The notes under the pieces are model-generated. The model had not been told where the DNA came from, searched no databases, and saw nothing but the letters and a program-made list of their open reading frames with translations. The position numbers were made by a program, and so were the translations under genes. DNA of 60,590 nt from Chitinophagaceae bacterium. GTDB lineage: Bacteria > Bacteroidota > Bacteroidia > Chitinophagales > Chitinophagaceae. The stretch lies in the NCBI GenBank assembly GCA_947447465.1, contig CANFKE010000025.1, positions 1-60,590 of the forward strand. The letters run 5' to 3'. This document shows positions 16,964-24,736 of this stretch, piece by piece. Numbering within the stretch: position 1 is the first letter of the stretch; each line of letters opens with the position of its first letter.

Positions 16964-17534
16964 ACGTCACTTTTTGTTGTAGTTGTTGTTCTACCTTGGT
17001 GATTTTTTTCTGAAGTACATTTCTTGCCTGGTGCACATGCCAGTGGGAAGTGCCTTCACTTATATCTAATTGTTCAGAAATTTCCTTATGGTTAAACCCT
17101 TCAAAGACAAACATGTTAAAAACAGTCCTTGTCATGGAAGGGAGCACTTGTATCATACTTACCAATTCACGGAATTCGATATGTTCCAGACCTTCATTGG
17201 TCACCGACAGGTCGGTCTCCTCGGGCTGTATCGCATTCACATGCATTGTCATTTCTTCTTTGAGATAAGTACTTCTGAGGTAGTCGAGGCATGTATTCAC
17301 AACCACGCGCTTCATCCAACCTTCGAATGAACCTGTATTACCGTACTTATCTATCTGAGTAAAAATTTTAAGAAAGCCATCATTGAGCAGTTGCTCCGCA
17401 TCCTGCATATTTTTGGCATACCTCGCACATACCTTCAAGAACATGCTGTAGTACGTTTTGTACAGATGTTCCTGAATAGCCCGGCTTTTTTTCCGGCACC
17501 CTGCTATTATATCTTGTTCAGAATATGCGGGCAT
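16944..17534 (-). CDS. ECF-type RNA polymerase sigma factor
   Basis: A 196-residue sigma-70 family protein with region 2 (YYSMFLKVCARYAKNMQDAE, then LLNDGFLKIFTQIDKY and FEGWMKRVVVNTCLDYLR) and region 4 with a helix-turn-helix (LPSMTRTVFNMFVFEGFNHK). The order and length fit extracytoplasmic-function sigma factors, which direct small regulons and are held by a membrane anti-sigma factor. It overlaps the membrane protein at 15749-16963 by 20 nt, consistent with such a pair. No matching target promoter motif could be proposed. Confidence 0.93.
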   Translation of the reverse strand: MPAYSEQDIIAGCRKKSRAIQEHLYKTYYSMFLKVCARYAKNMQDAEQLLNDGFLKIFTQIDKYGNTGSFEGWMKRVVVNTCLDYLRSTYLKEEMTMHVNAIQPEETDLSVTNEGLEHIEFRELVSMIQVLPSMTRTVFNMFVFEGFNHKEISEQLDISEGTSHWHVHQARNVLQKKITKVEQQLQQKVTYETRRI

Positions 17535-18064
17535 AAGGAGAGGTAATTGATTTTATTACAACCTTAAATTACTATATTTTTCTCATCTCGTCGTTTTTAT
17601 TGATGCGTCATCACATCTAAAGGATATCATTTTACAAATAAATGATAGATAGTTTATAGGGGCTTGCTACAATTAATGCCAGCTCTTTGATTAGTAACAG
17701 GTCTGATAGGTTCTCTTTTTTACAAATAGGATCTAAACGGTATGATAGAATTTAGTTGGTAAATGATAAGATCTACAGGTGTGTCCAAGTGTTTTTCAAA
17801 GGCGCCTTTTCAAACATTCAAACTAACCACTACTAATAAGACGAAGGGAGAAAAGGAAATCTTGGGTGATGAGGAAAATATTTTTGTATTTATTTTAAAA
17901 TAATTTATTTTCAACTGATAGGTTGGGTGCCTGGACCATGTATCGAAGAAATAAAGAAATGAGACCAAAAATGACCATACAAACCCAAGATCAACTCATT
18001 ATATTACGTCTATATGTTTATGGTGGGAGATATGTGTGCCTGATAACTAATAACGAAACGCCGC
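17535..18064. other. Gene-free region upstream of the sigma factor and the pseudogene
   Basis: About 530 bp of AT-rich sequence. It must carry the promoter of the minus-strand sigma factor operon. A short open frame (17923-18138) is not protein-like and overlaps the pseudogene. Nothing else recognisable was seen. Confidence 0.5.
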
Positions 18065-18474
18065 ATGAAAACACTATTTACATTCATCATTTCCCTTTTT
18101 TTGTTCAACTCAGCAAATGCACAGACCATCATTTTTGAAGAAAAGTTTGATGGGATGCCCAGTTATAATCTTACCGGGTGGCCGTATCAGTTTTCGGGAG
18201 TAGTGCCCTGGCAATGTGGCCTACCCTTCACTGTGGGGTAGCAATGGCAGAGGACATAGCTCATGTATATTTTACACTAGACCATGATACGACTATCGGT
18301 ATTACCCTTACTGATCTTACCGGCAGAACATTATACACAATACCTGCCGGACAATACACAGCTGGCAAACATGACGTCAGCATGCCTCTACAGCCGCTTA
18401 CATCGGGTATATATATCATCAATATCAATGGAGCGATCGGCAACAAATCCATAAAACTGGAAGTGATACATTGA
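18065..18474 (+). pseudogene. Collapsed T9SS-secreted protein (signal peptide joined to sorting domain out of frame)
   Basis: An ATG at 18065 opens a signal peptide (MKTLFTFIISLFLFNSANAQ) and about 38 mature residues (TIIFEEKFDGMPSYNLTGW), then stops at TAG (18239-18241). In another frame, from about 18247 to 18474, lies a typical T9SS type A C-terminal sorting domain (AEDIAHVYFTLDHDTTIG, then LTSGIYIININGAIGNKSIK), missing only its first residues. I infer that a longer secreted gene lost its middle through a deletion whose junction lies near 18180-18250 and shifted the frame. The alternative of two unrelated fragments is less likely given their order and orientation. Confidence 0.7.
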
Positions 18475-18516
18475 GTTAAAAAGAGAAAAAAAGCCCTGAA
18501 TTGTGCTGCAATCCCT

Positions 18517-18524
18517 TAAATTTG
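18517..18524 (+). promoter_or_regulatory. Promoter -7 box for the iron alcohol dehydrogenase gene
   Basis: TAAATTTG fits TAnnTTTG and lies 31 bp upstream of the start codon at 18556. No clear -33 element was seen. Confidence 0.5.
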
Positions 18525-18555
18525 GACTTCAATTTCTGACTTTTCAACTCGCAAT

Positions 18556-19632
18556 ATGAAGTTTCGCAATTTTAAGATGGTAGATTATGTGGTCTATGGC
18601 CGTGGTTGTTTTGACCAGGTAGATGAGATCATTGCCCCACACCGCAAAGGTGATGCCCCCATGATATTCCTGCTCGATCATTATTTCGAGAACAATAATG
18701 AATTGAAGGCACGCATCCCTGTAAGAGCCAATGATATGCTGGTGATCGCAGATGTTGAGCATGAGCCTAAGACCTCTTATGTTGATGAAGTATCACAGAT
18801 GCTGAAAGATAAGTTTGGCACCGTATCGGGAGTAATAGGTATAGGCGGAGGATCGACAATGGACCTTGCCAAAGCAGTAGCTATAATGATGACCAACCCT
18901 GGTAAAGCACAAGATTACCAAGGCTGGGATCTGGTAAAAAATAAAGCTGTTTATAAAGTAGGTATCCCTACTCTATCAGGCACAGGCGCTGAGGTATCTC
19001 GTACTACTGTATTAACCGGCCCTACCCGCAAACTGGGAATGAATTCCGACTTCACTCCATTCGACCAGATAGTATTAGACCCTGCATTGACTAAAAACGC
19101 ACCAAAAAACCAGCGTTTCTATACCGGCATGGATTGTTTCATACATTGTGTAGAATCACTGAAAGGAACGTTCATCAATGAGTTCAGCCGTTCTTACGGA
19201 GAAAAAGCACAAGATCTGTGTGAGGAGATATTCCTGCATAAAGATAATTGGGATGATGAGAGTGATGAGCAATTGATGATGGCCTCTTATGCCGGTGGTA
19301 TGAGTATAGCCTACTCACAAGTAGGAGTAGCACATGCTATCAGCTATGGATTGGGTTATCTCCTGGGCACTAAGCATGGCATCGGTAATTGTATCGTTTT
19401 CAACCACCTGCAGGAATATTATCCTGAGGGCGTGGAGACATTCCATAAGATGGTGAAAAAGAACGACATCTATATTCCGGAAGGTATCACCAAAGGACTT
19501 ACAGATGAGCAGTTCGACACTATGATCAATGTATCATTGGGTATGGCACCACTGTGGGAAAATGCACTGGGCAAGGATTGGCAGAGCATTATGACCCGCG
19601 AGAAGCTCAGAGCCATCTATGAAAAGTTGTAA
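18556..19632 (+). CDS. Iron-containing alcohol dehydrogenase, probably 3-deoxy-D-manno-octulosonate 8-oxidase (KdnB-like)
   Basis: A 358-residue protein of the group III (iron-type) alcohol dehydrogenase family. Visible are the nucleotide motif GVIGIGGGSTMDLAKA near residue 96, LSGTGAEVSRTTV near residue 140, and metal ligands in YTGMDCFIHCVES (about 191), VAHAISYGLGYLLGTKHGIGN (about 258-275). The opening MKFRNFKMVDYVVYGRG and the conserved GTKHGIGNCIVFNHL resemble, from memory, proteins annotated as KdnB, which oxidises C8 of Kdo for making 8-amino-Kdo in lipopolysaccharide. The partner aminotransferase KdnA is not in this window, so the substrate remains an inference. Confidence 0.8.
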   Translation: MKFRNFKMVDYVVYGRGCFDQVDEIIAPHRKGDAPMIFLLDHYFENNNELKARIPVRANDMLVIADVEHEPKTSYVDEVSQMLKDKFGTVSGVIGIGGGSTMDLAKAVAIMMTNPGKAQDYQGWDLVKNKAVYKVGIPTLSGTGAEVSRTTVLTGPTRKLGMNSDFTPFDQIVLDPALTKNAPKNQRFYTGMDCFIHCVESLKGTFINEFSRSYGEKAQDLCEEIFLHKDNWDDESDEQLMMASYAGGMSIAYSQVGVAHAISYGLGYLLGTKHGIGNCIVFNHLQEYYPEGVETFHKMVKKNDIYIPEGITKGLTDEQFDTMINVSLGMAPLWENALGKDWQSIMTREKLRAIYEKL

Positions 19633-19655
19633 AAGAATCATATCAATTTTATTGC

Positions 19656-19683
19656 AAAAGCTGCCTTTTTTCAGGCAGCTTTT
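19656..19683 (+). terminator. Rho-independent terminator of the alcohol dehydrogenase gene
   Basis: AAAAGCTGCC (19656-19665) pairs with GGCAGCTTTT (19674-19683) and is followed by more T. The next gene begins 18 bp later, so its promoter overlaps the terminator. Confidence 0.88.
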
Positions 19684-19701
19684 TTATTTTGCAGTACCTC
19701 C

Positions 19702-20193
19702 ATGAAACGCATTACACGATCCTACCTTTCTTTCACCCACAGAGAACGAACAGGCATTGTTTGCCTGTCGATACTGATCATCATATTAACAGTGATACGG
19801 GCTACTATGCCCTATTGGGTGCGTCCGAAACACGACAAAGAACAGGAGCAAAAATATATTGCTGCATGGGAGGTCTATAAACGCAGCCAACCTATACCGG
19901 TAAGCGATACAGTTAGTAGCCATCAATCTGAATATGCAGACAGAGGTAGTGAAGATGAGGCACCACTGCCCGCTATCATCAATATCAATACTGCAGATTC
20001 GGCAACATTAGTAAGGCTGAAAGGTATTGGTCCTGCTATGACACACAAAATAATAGCCTATAGAAAGAAACATAAGTTCAAAAAAGTAGATGAATTACTG
20101 GATGTGCAGACCATAGCCAAAGGTACATTTGAGGCTATACGTAAACATCTTACGGTAGATAGCAGTGAAATTTCTACAACGACGGTCAGGTAG
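19702..20193 (+). CDS. ComEA-like helix-hairpin-helix protein with N-terminal membrane anchor
   Basis: A 163-residue protein with one transmembrane segment (about 18-36, TGIVCLSILIIILTVIRA) and a C-terminal helix-hairpin-helix domain starting ININTADSATLVRLKGIGP at about residue 93. This matches ComEA, which binds DNA outside the membrane during natural uptake, although many Bacteroidota carry such proteins without known competence. The start at 19702 gives the anchor; an overlapping frame at 19689 is not real. A near-consensus -7 box (TATTTTG, 19685-19691) lies 10 bp before the start codon. Confidence 0.85.
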   Translation: MKRITRSYLSFTHRERTGIVCLSILIIILTVIRATMPYWVRPKHDKEQEQKYIAAWEVYKRSQPIPVSDTVSSHQSEYADRGSEDEAPLPAIININTADSATLVRLKGIGPAMTHKIIAYRKKHKFKKVDELLDVQTIAKGTFEAIRKHLTVDSSEISTTTVR

Positions 20194-20323
20194 CGATATG
20201 ATATTGACCGAATTTCAACTTAACTACATCGCCTTATAAAACATATAAAAATAAATGTCTAAGATCTGTAACAAAATTTGTTGCTCGTTCGTCATATATA
20301 CGTAACACACTAAAACAAATTTT

Positions 20324-20674
20324 ATGAAACAGACCATCACCATCGGAGCATTATTATTGTTGTCGCTATGCGCCAACGCTCGCAATACATCGGTTCGTAA
20401 ACCCTTACCAATAAAGGCAATGAGCAATATTTTCCAGAATACGAAACTGGAACTGAAGGGTGCTCATATTCAGTTCAGGAACCTACCTAAACAGGATATG
20501 GAATTGTATATCATGGACGAGCAAGGCATTGTAGAACATTCAGGTACTATCAATCGCAAAAATAATAACATTGACCTGAAAACACTACCTGCAGGCAATC
20601 ATATCATTGCACTGAAACAAGGCGTGAAGATCAAAGTATTTGGCTTTATGGCCGAAGTGGTAATTAAGGGGTAA
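20324..20674 (+). CDS. Small secreted protein with a sorting-domain-like C-terminus
   Basis: A 116-residue protein with a signal peptide (MKQTITIGALLLLSLCANA). The mature part reads like a reduced T9SS type A domain: MELYIMDEQGIVEHSGTI, then LKTLPAGNHIIALKQGVK and a closing hydrophobic strand. It may be the leftover of a larger secreted protein or a small protein using the same fold. No other domain is visible. Function unknown. Confidence 0.6.
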   Translation: MKQTITIGALLLLSLCANARNTSVRKPLPIKAMSNIFQNTKLELKGAHIQFRNLPKQDMELYIMDEQGIVEHSGTINRKNNNIDLKTLPAGNHIIALKQGVKIKVFGFMAEVVIKG

Positions 20675-20882
20675 TCAGAAGATAGTAAAAGGTAGTTAGT
20701 AGAAGGCAGAAAGCCATCTAACTATATTCTACAATTCTAAACAGAAGTACCATCTCCGTTCATTTATTGCAAGAATGAACACCCGATCTAAAATATCCTA
20801 CCTAAGCATAACTTAAGATATACGACCTGATAGCCTATAAGCCTATAGATGATATTAACACACATCAAAAAGAGGTTATGCT

Positions 20883-20890
20883 TACCTTTG
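20883..20890 (+). promoter_or_regulatory. Promoter -7 box of mnmA, seven bases before the start codon
   Basis: TACCTTTG fits TAnnTTTG. With transcription usually starting about 5-8 bp after this box, the mRNA would begin at or next to the ATG at 20898, so mnmA would be nearly leaderless. Confidence 0.55.
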
Positions 20891-20897
20891 CACTCTT

Positions 20898-22004
20898 ATG
20901 AGTAGAAATGGTAAGGTATTAGTGGCAATGAGCGGCGGTATAGATAGTACTGTCAGTGCCCTTATGCTTCACGAGCAGGGATATGAAGTAGTTGGCATCA
21001 CCATGAAGACATGGGACTACGCTTCTTCAGGCGGAGGAAAGAAGGAAACCGGTTGCTGCAATCTGGATTCTTTCAATGATGCACGTATGGCGGCTGTTGA
21101 ACATGGATTTCCGCATTATATATTGGATATCAGAGAAGAGTTTGGTGACTTTGTCATCAATAATTTTGTTGAAGAATATATAGCAGGCAGAACACCTAAT
21201 CCCTGCGTGCTTTGCAATACGCATATCAAGTGGGCTGCATTATTGAAACGCGCCGATGCGCTGGGTTGCGATCACATAGCAACAGGTCATTATGTGAAAG
21301 TGCGTGAGGAAAATGAACGCTTTGTACTATCTAAAGCCAAAGACCTGACCAAAGACCAGAGCTATGTGCTTTGGGGTTTAGGACAAGATTGCCTGTCGCG
21401 TAGCATTTATCCGCTTGGCGACATGTTGAAAACTGAAGTGCGCCAGCTGGCGTATGACATGGGTTATAAAGACCTGTCGAAGAAAGCAGAAAGCTATGAA
21501 ATATGCTTTGTACCTGACAATGATTACCGCGGTTTTTTGAAAAGAAACGTTGATGGATTGGAAGATCGTGTATCGGGTGGAGATTTTGTATTGACCAATG
21601 GTAAGAAAGTAGGCAAGCACAATGGCTATCCTTTTTATACTATAGGCCAGCGCAAAGGACTTATAGCACTGGGCAAACCAATGTTTGTTACTAACATCAT
21701 CCCTGAGACCAACACTGTGGTACTTGGCGAACTGCATGAACTGGAGGCGAATGAAATGATGGTAAAGGGCGTGAATATGATCAAGTATGATAAATTGCCG
21801 GGCACAATGCAGGCAGTTACCAAGATAAGATATAAGGATCCGGGCAGTGAAAGTACCCTTACAACTACTGAAGATGGTGTGAAAGTAGTTTTTGACCATT
21901 CGGTGAATAGTATTGCACCGGGCCAGTCGGCAGTATTTTATGAAGGAGATGATGTGATAGGCGGAGGGGTGATACACAAATCGCCAGCGCTACACTTCCA
22001 ATGA
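20898..22004 (+). CDS. mnmA: tRNA 2-thiouridine(34) synthase MnmA
   Basis: A 368-residue protein with the PP-loop ATP motif SGGIDS (residues 12-17), the first catalytic cysteine in TPNPCVLCNTHIKW (Cys103) and the second in ESYEICFVPDNDYRGFL (about residue 203), plus the C-terminal beta domain (IAPGQSAVFYEGDDVIGGG). It thiolates U34 in tRNAs for Lys, Glu and Gln, taking sulfur from a relay that starts at a cysteine desulfurase. Full length for the family. It stands alone with its own promoter box and a hairpin terminator. Confidence 0.96.
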   Translation: MSRNGKVLVAMSGGIDSTVSALMLHEQGYEVVGITMKTWDYASSGGGKKETGCCNLDSFNDARMAAVEHGFPHYILDIREEFGDFVINNFVEEYIAGRTPNPCVLCNTHIKWAALLKRADALGCDHIATGHYVKVREENERFVLSKAKDLTKDQSYVLWGLGQDCLSRSIYPLGDMLKTEVRQLAYDMGYKDLSKKAESYEICFVPDNDYRGFLKRNVDGLEDRVSGGDFVLTNGKKVGKHNGYPFYTIGQRKGLIALGKPMFVTNIIPETNTVVLGELHELEANEMMVKGVNMIKYDKLPGTMQAVTKIRYKDPGSESTLTTTEDGVKVVFDHSVNSIAPGQSAVFYEGDDVIGGGVIHKSPALHFQ

Positions 22005-22021
22005 TCATATATGATAAAACG

Positions 22022-22050
22022 ATAAGCCTGCACACATTGTGCAGGCTTAT
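22022..22050 (+). terminator. Hairpin terminator after mnmA
   Basis: ATAAGCCTGCACA (22022-22034), loop CAT, TGTGCAGGCTTAT (22038-22050): a perfect 13-bp stem. The T tail is weak (TAGTTACT). Confidence 0.75.
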
Positions 22051-22157
22051 TAGTTACTAACATACTGATTAAAAGAATATCAGATGGTTTTTTGATTTAT
22101 TATCGTTATTTTCGCTACTTTAACTAAATTTACGCTAAATATATTCAGACGGGATTT

Positions 22158-22931
22158 ATGACAAAAAAGATCATACTTAGTATTTTGACAATAGGAATGT
22201 GCGCTACCGCATTTTATTCCTGCAGAAAGACTAGCTCCACTACCGGCGATCAGACCCTTAATTATTTCCCTCTGCAGTTTGGCAAAACCGTTACTTATAA
22301 CGTTGACTCCATCATCTATGATGATGCTAATTGCACCCAAAGAGAATCACGTACACAGTTGAAATATGCTATCACCGATACTTTTCGCGATAGCAAAAAG
22401 AGACTATCTTACATAATGGACGTATTCAGCCGTCCTTATGACGGAGCAGTTTGGCAGAAAGCCCGTGTCATCACAATTACCCCAGCAGCCGTAGCACAAA
22501 CTACAACTACCCCTCCACCTAATACACCAACTAACAGTCTTATTTTCTCTGAAAGCGGTGTTCAATTCATCAAACTGGAGTTCCCGATAGTTGAAGGTAA
22601 TACCTGGAAAGGCAATGCATTGGTTCCCGTATTAGATACAGATTATGCCTATTTCAATAACTGGAATTATGTTTATCAAAATATGCACAGTTCTTTCAAT
22701 ACAGGCTTCATGAACTTTGACAATACGGTAACTGTATTGGAAAACAATGAGTCTGTGTATAATCCGCAATTAGATACCACACAATATGCATACCGTACCT
22801 ATGCCAAAGAAGTATATGGTTATGATGTAGGTATGGTTTACAAGGAATGGACGCATTATATCTACCACCCCAATCATTCTACTTGTGTGAAAGGGTACTC
22901 GGTAATTATGCGTGCCATCGACCACAACTAA
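22158..22931 (+). CDS. Lipoprotein of unknown function next to a T9SS protease
   Basis: A 257-residue protein with a lipoprotein signal ending in FYSC (Cys21). The mature part has an opening NYFPLQFGKTVTYNVDSI, a proline/threonine-rich linker near residue 120 (TTTTPPPNTPT), and aromatic-rich strands after it. I do not recognise a family. It ends 6 nt before the start of the subtilisin gene at 22938, so the two are very likely co-transcribed; it might be a surface partner or chaperone of that protease, which is only inference. Confidence 0.7.
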   Translation: MTKKIILSILTIGMCATAFYSCRKTSSTTGDQTLNYFPLQFGKTVTYNVDSIIYDDANCTQRESRTQLKYAITDTFRDSKKRLSYIMDVFSRPYDGAVWQKARVITITPAAVAQTTTTPPPNTPTNSLIFSESGVQFIKLEFPIVEGNTWKGNALVPVLDTDYAYFNNWNYVYQNMHSSFNTGFMNFDNTVTVLENNESVYNPQLDTTQYAYRTYAKEVYGYDVGMVYKEWTHYIYHPNHSTCVKGYSVIMRAIDHN

Positions 22932-22937
22932 ACTGTT

Positions 22938-24578
22938 ATGTGCAGAAAGCTGATCCTATCGTTTTTTATACTGCTCTTTCTTACAGACGCAGCCAGTGCT
23001 ACACAGTTTGCATACCAAGTTAATTTTACCGACAAGAACGGCACACTCACTTTCAGTGATTCGCTGACATTCCTTTCTTCGAGATCAATGGCCAGAAGAA
23101 ATAATCTGGGGATTGTTCTGGATAGTACCGACCTGCCTGTAACCCGGCAATACGTAGATAGTGTACTACACCTTACGGGAGGCAAATTCCATTCAGTGTC
23201 GCGATGGTTCAATTTCTGTGTGATACTCGTCAATGATTCTACACAGATACATGCACTCACAGGCAAGACATTTATCAGCAGTGTAAAATTGGTTGGTTAT
23301 TATACCGGCACCCTGCACAAGCCGGCTCGCAAAACCAATCCTATTGAGTCTAAAACCACTGCCGGTTCTGTATTTTACGGACTTACATGGCCACAAACTT
23401 CCATTGTGAATGGCAATTATTTGCATGACCTTGGTTACAAAGGTCAGGGCAAAATCATAGCAGTTGTAGATGGAGGTTTTACCGCAAGCAATACACACAG
23501 AGGTTTTGACAGCATGCGCACTTCGGGGCGTCTGGTAGATGTGCACAACTTTGTAAGAGATAGTACATGGGTCTATGATTATGATAATCATGGTACAGAG
23601 GTATTATCTACTATGGCCGGATATATTCCCGATACCTTTGTTGGTTCTGCTCCACTCGCCTCTTATGCTCTGTATGTTACTGAAGATGCCGGAGAACAAC
23701 CTATAGAGTTACTGAATATGGTATGCGGTGCAGAACGCGCCGACAGCCTTGGCGCTGACATTATTTCCAGTTCACTAGGCTACAATCAGTTTGACGACCC
23801 TATCTATGATTATGTATTTGCCACAGACTTTGATGGCAAAACGACCATAGCAGCACGAGGTGCTAATATGGCCACAAGAAAAGGTATATTATTCGTCACG
23901 TCGGCAGGCAATGAAGGTAATAGCTCATGGCACAGAATACTTACACCGGGAGATGCCGACAGTGCATTGACCATAGGGAATGTAGATATCACCGGAGTGA
24001 ATCCTACCAACAGTGGCTTTGGTCCAAATGCAGCGGGACAGATAAAACCTGATGTTTGCGGCATGGGTCAAAATGCGGCTGTATTTAGTTCAACTGACTT
24101 TAGTTCAACTTCGGGCACATCATTATCAACCCCTGAGATAGCCGGTTTCGCAGCATGTCTATGGCAGGCTGCCCCCCACTCTACCCCTGCACAGATAAGG
24201 CAAGCTATTAGGCAATGTGCCAGTCTTTACACTACTCCGGGCGACCAGATAGGATATGGCATTCCGAATTTCCAGTGTGCTGCACAGGCGCTCAACATAG
24301 TGGATACGCCTACGCCTGACAACGGACAATTGCTGACCCTTTCGCCAAATCCGGCCGGCAACACGATTGTGCTGACTCTATCTCTGGCAGTATCAGGTAT
24401 GGTTGACTTTAAGATAATTGATGTTACAGGTCGCACTATATTATCTTTCTCCGACCGTTTCCTGCAAGGAGCTAATAGTCCTGTTTCTTACAATATCAAC
24501 CGCCTACCAGCCGGCATATACTTACTCAAGGCAAACACAGGCAATCAGCAGCAAGTGATCCGATTCGTCAGGAATTAG
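22938..24578 (+). CDS. S8 family subtilisin-like serine protease secreted by the T9SS
   Basis: A 546-residue protein with a signal peptide (about residues 1-22) and a subtilisin catalytic domain: Asp in IIAVVDGGF (about 176), His in DNHGTEVLS (about 219), the oxyanion Asn in TSAGNEGNS (about 324) and Ser in SGTSLSTPEIAGF (about 393). A T9SS type A sorting domain closes the protein (LSPNPAGNTIVLTLS through LPAGIYLLKANTG). So it is expected to be exported through the GldKLMN system and released or attached to the cell surface. All catalytic residues are present. It follows the lipoprotein gene by 6 nt. Confidence 0.93.
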   Translation: MCRKLILSFFILLFLTDAASATQFAYQVNFTDKNGTLTFSDSLTFLSSRSMARRNNLGIVLDSTDLPVTRQYVDSVLHLTGGKFHSVSRWFNFCVILVNDSTQIHALTGKTFISSVKLVGYYTGTLHKPARKTNPIESKTTAGSVFYGLTWPQTSIVNGNYLHDLGYKGQGKIIAVVDGGFTASNTHRGFDSMRTSGRLVDVHNFVRDSTWVYDYDNHGTEVLSTMAGYIPDTFVGSAPLASYALYVTEDAGEQPIELLNMVCGAERADSLGADIISSSLGYNQFDDPIYDYVFATDFDGKTTIAARGANMATRKGILFVTSAGNEGNSSWHRILTPGDADSALTIGNVDITGVNPTNSGFGPNAAGQIKPDVCGMGQNAAVFSSTDFSSTSGTSLSTPEIAGFAACLWQAAPHSTPAQIRQAIRQCASLYTTPGDQIGYGIPNFQCAAQALNIVDTPTPDNGQLLTLSPNPAGNTIVLTLSLAVSGMVDFKIIDVTGRTILSFSDRFLQGANSPVSYNINRLPAGIYLLKANTGNQQQVIRFVRN

Positions 24579-24628
24579 TCAAGTAAGCCGTAGGACCTCT
24601 CTTTATCCGTCAAATCCACAAAAAGTCT

Positions 24629-24636
24629 TATCTTTG
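24629..24636 (+). promoter_or_regulatory. Promoter -7 box for the giant adhesin gene
   Basis: TATCTTTG fits TAnnTTTG, 45 bp past the end of the protease gene and about 100 bp before the preferred start of the adhesin at 24737. No clear -33 element. Confidence 0.45.
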
Positions 24637-24736
24637 AAACAGCTAAATTATAGCCATATTACATGTTATATACATGCCTAATATAGTAAATTGTGCGTAT
24701 GACATAGTGTTGACCAATTCAATAAAATACCCAGTA

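Noticed and set aside
17923..18138. 71-codon open frame upstream of the T9SS pseudogene
   Set aside because: It overlaps the signal peptide of the pseudogene in another frame and has no protein-like features.
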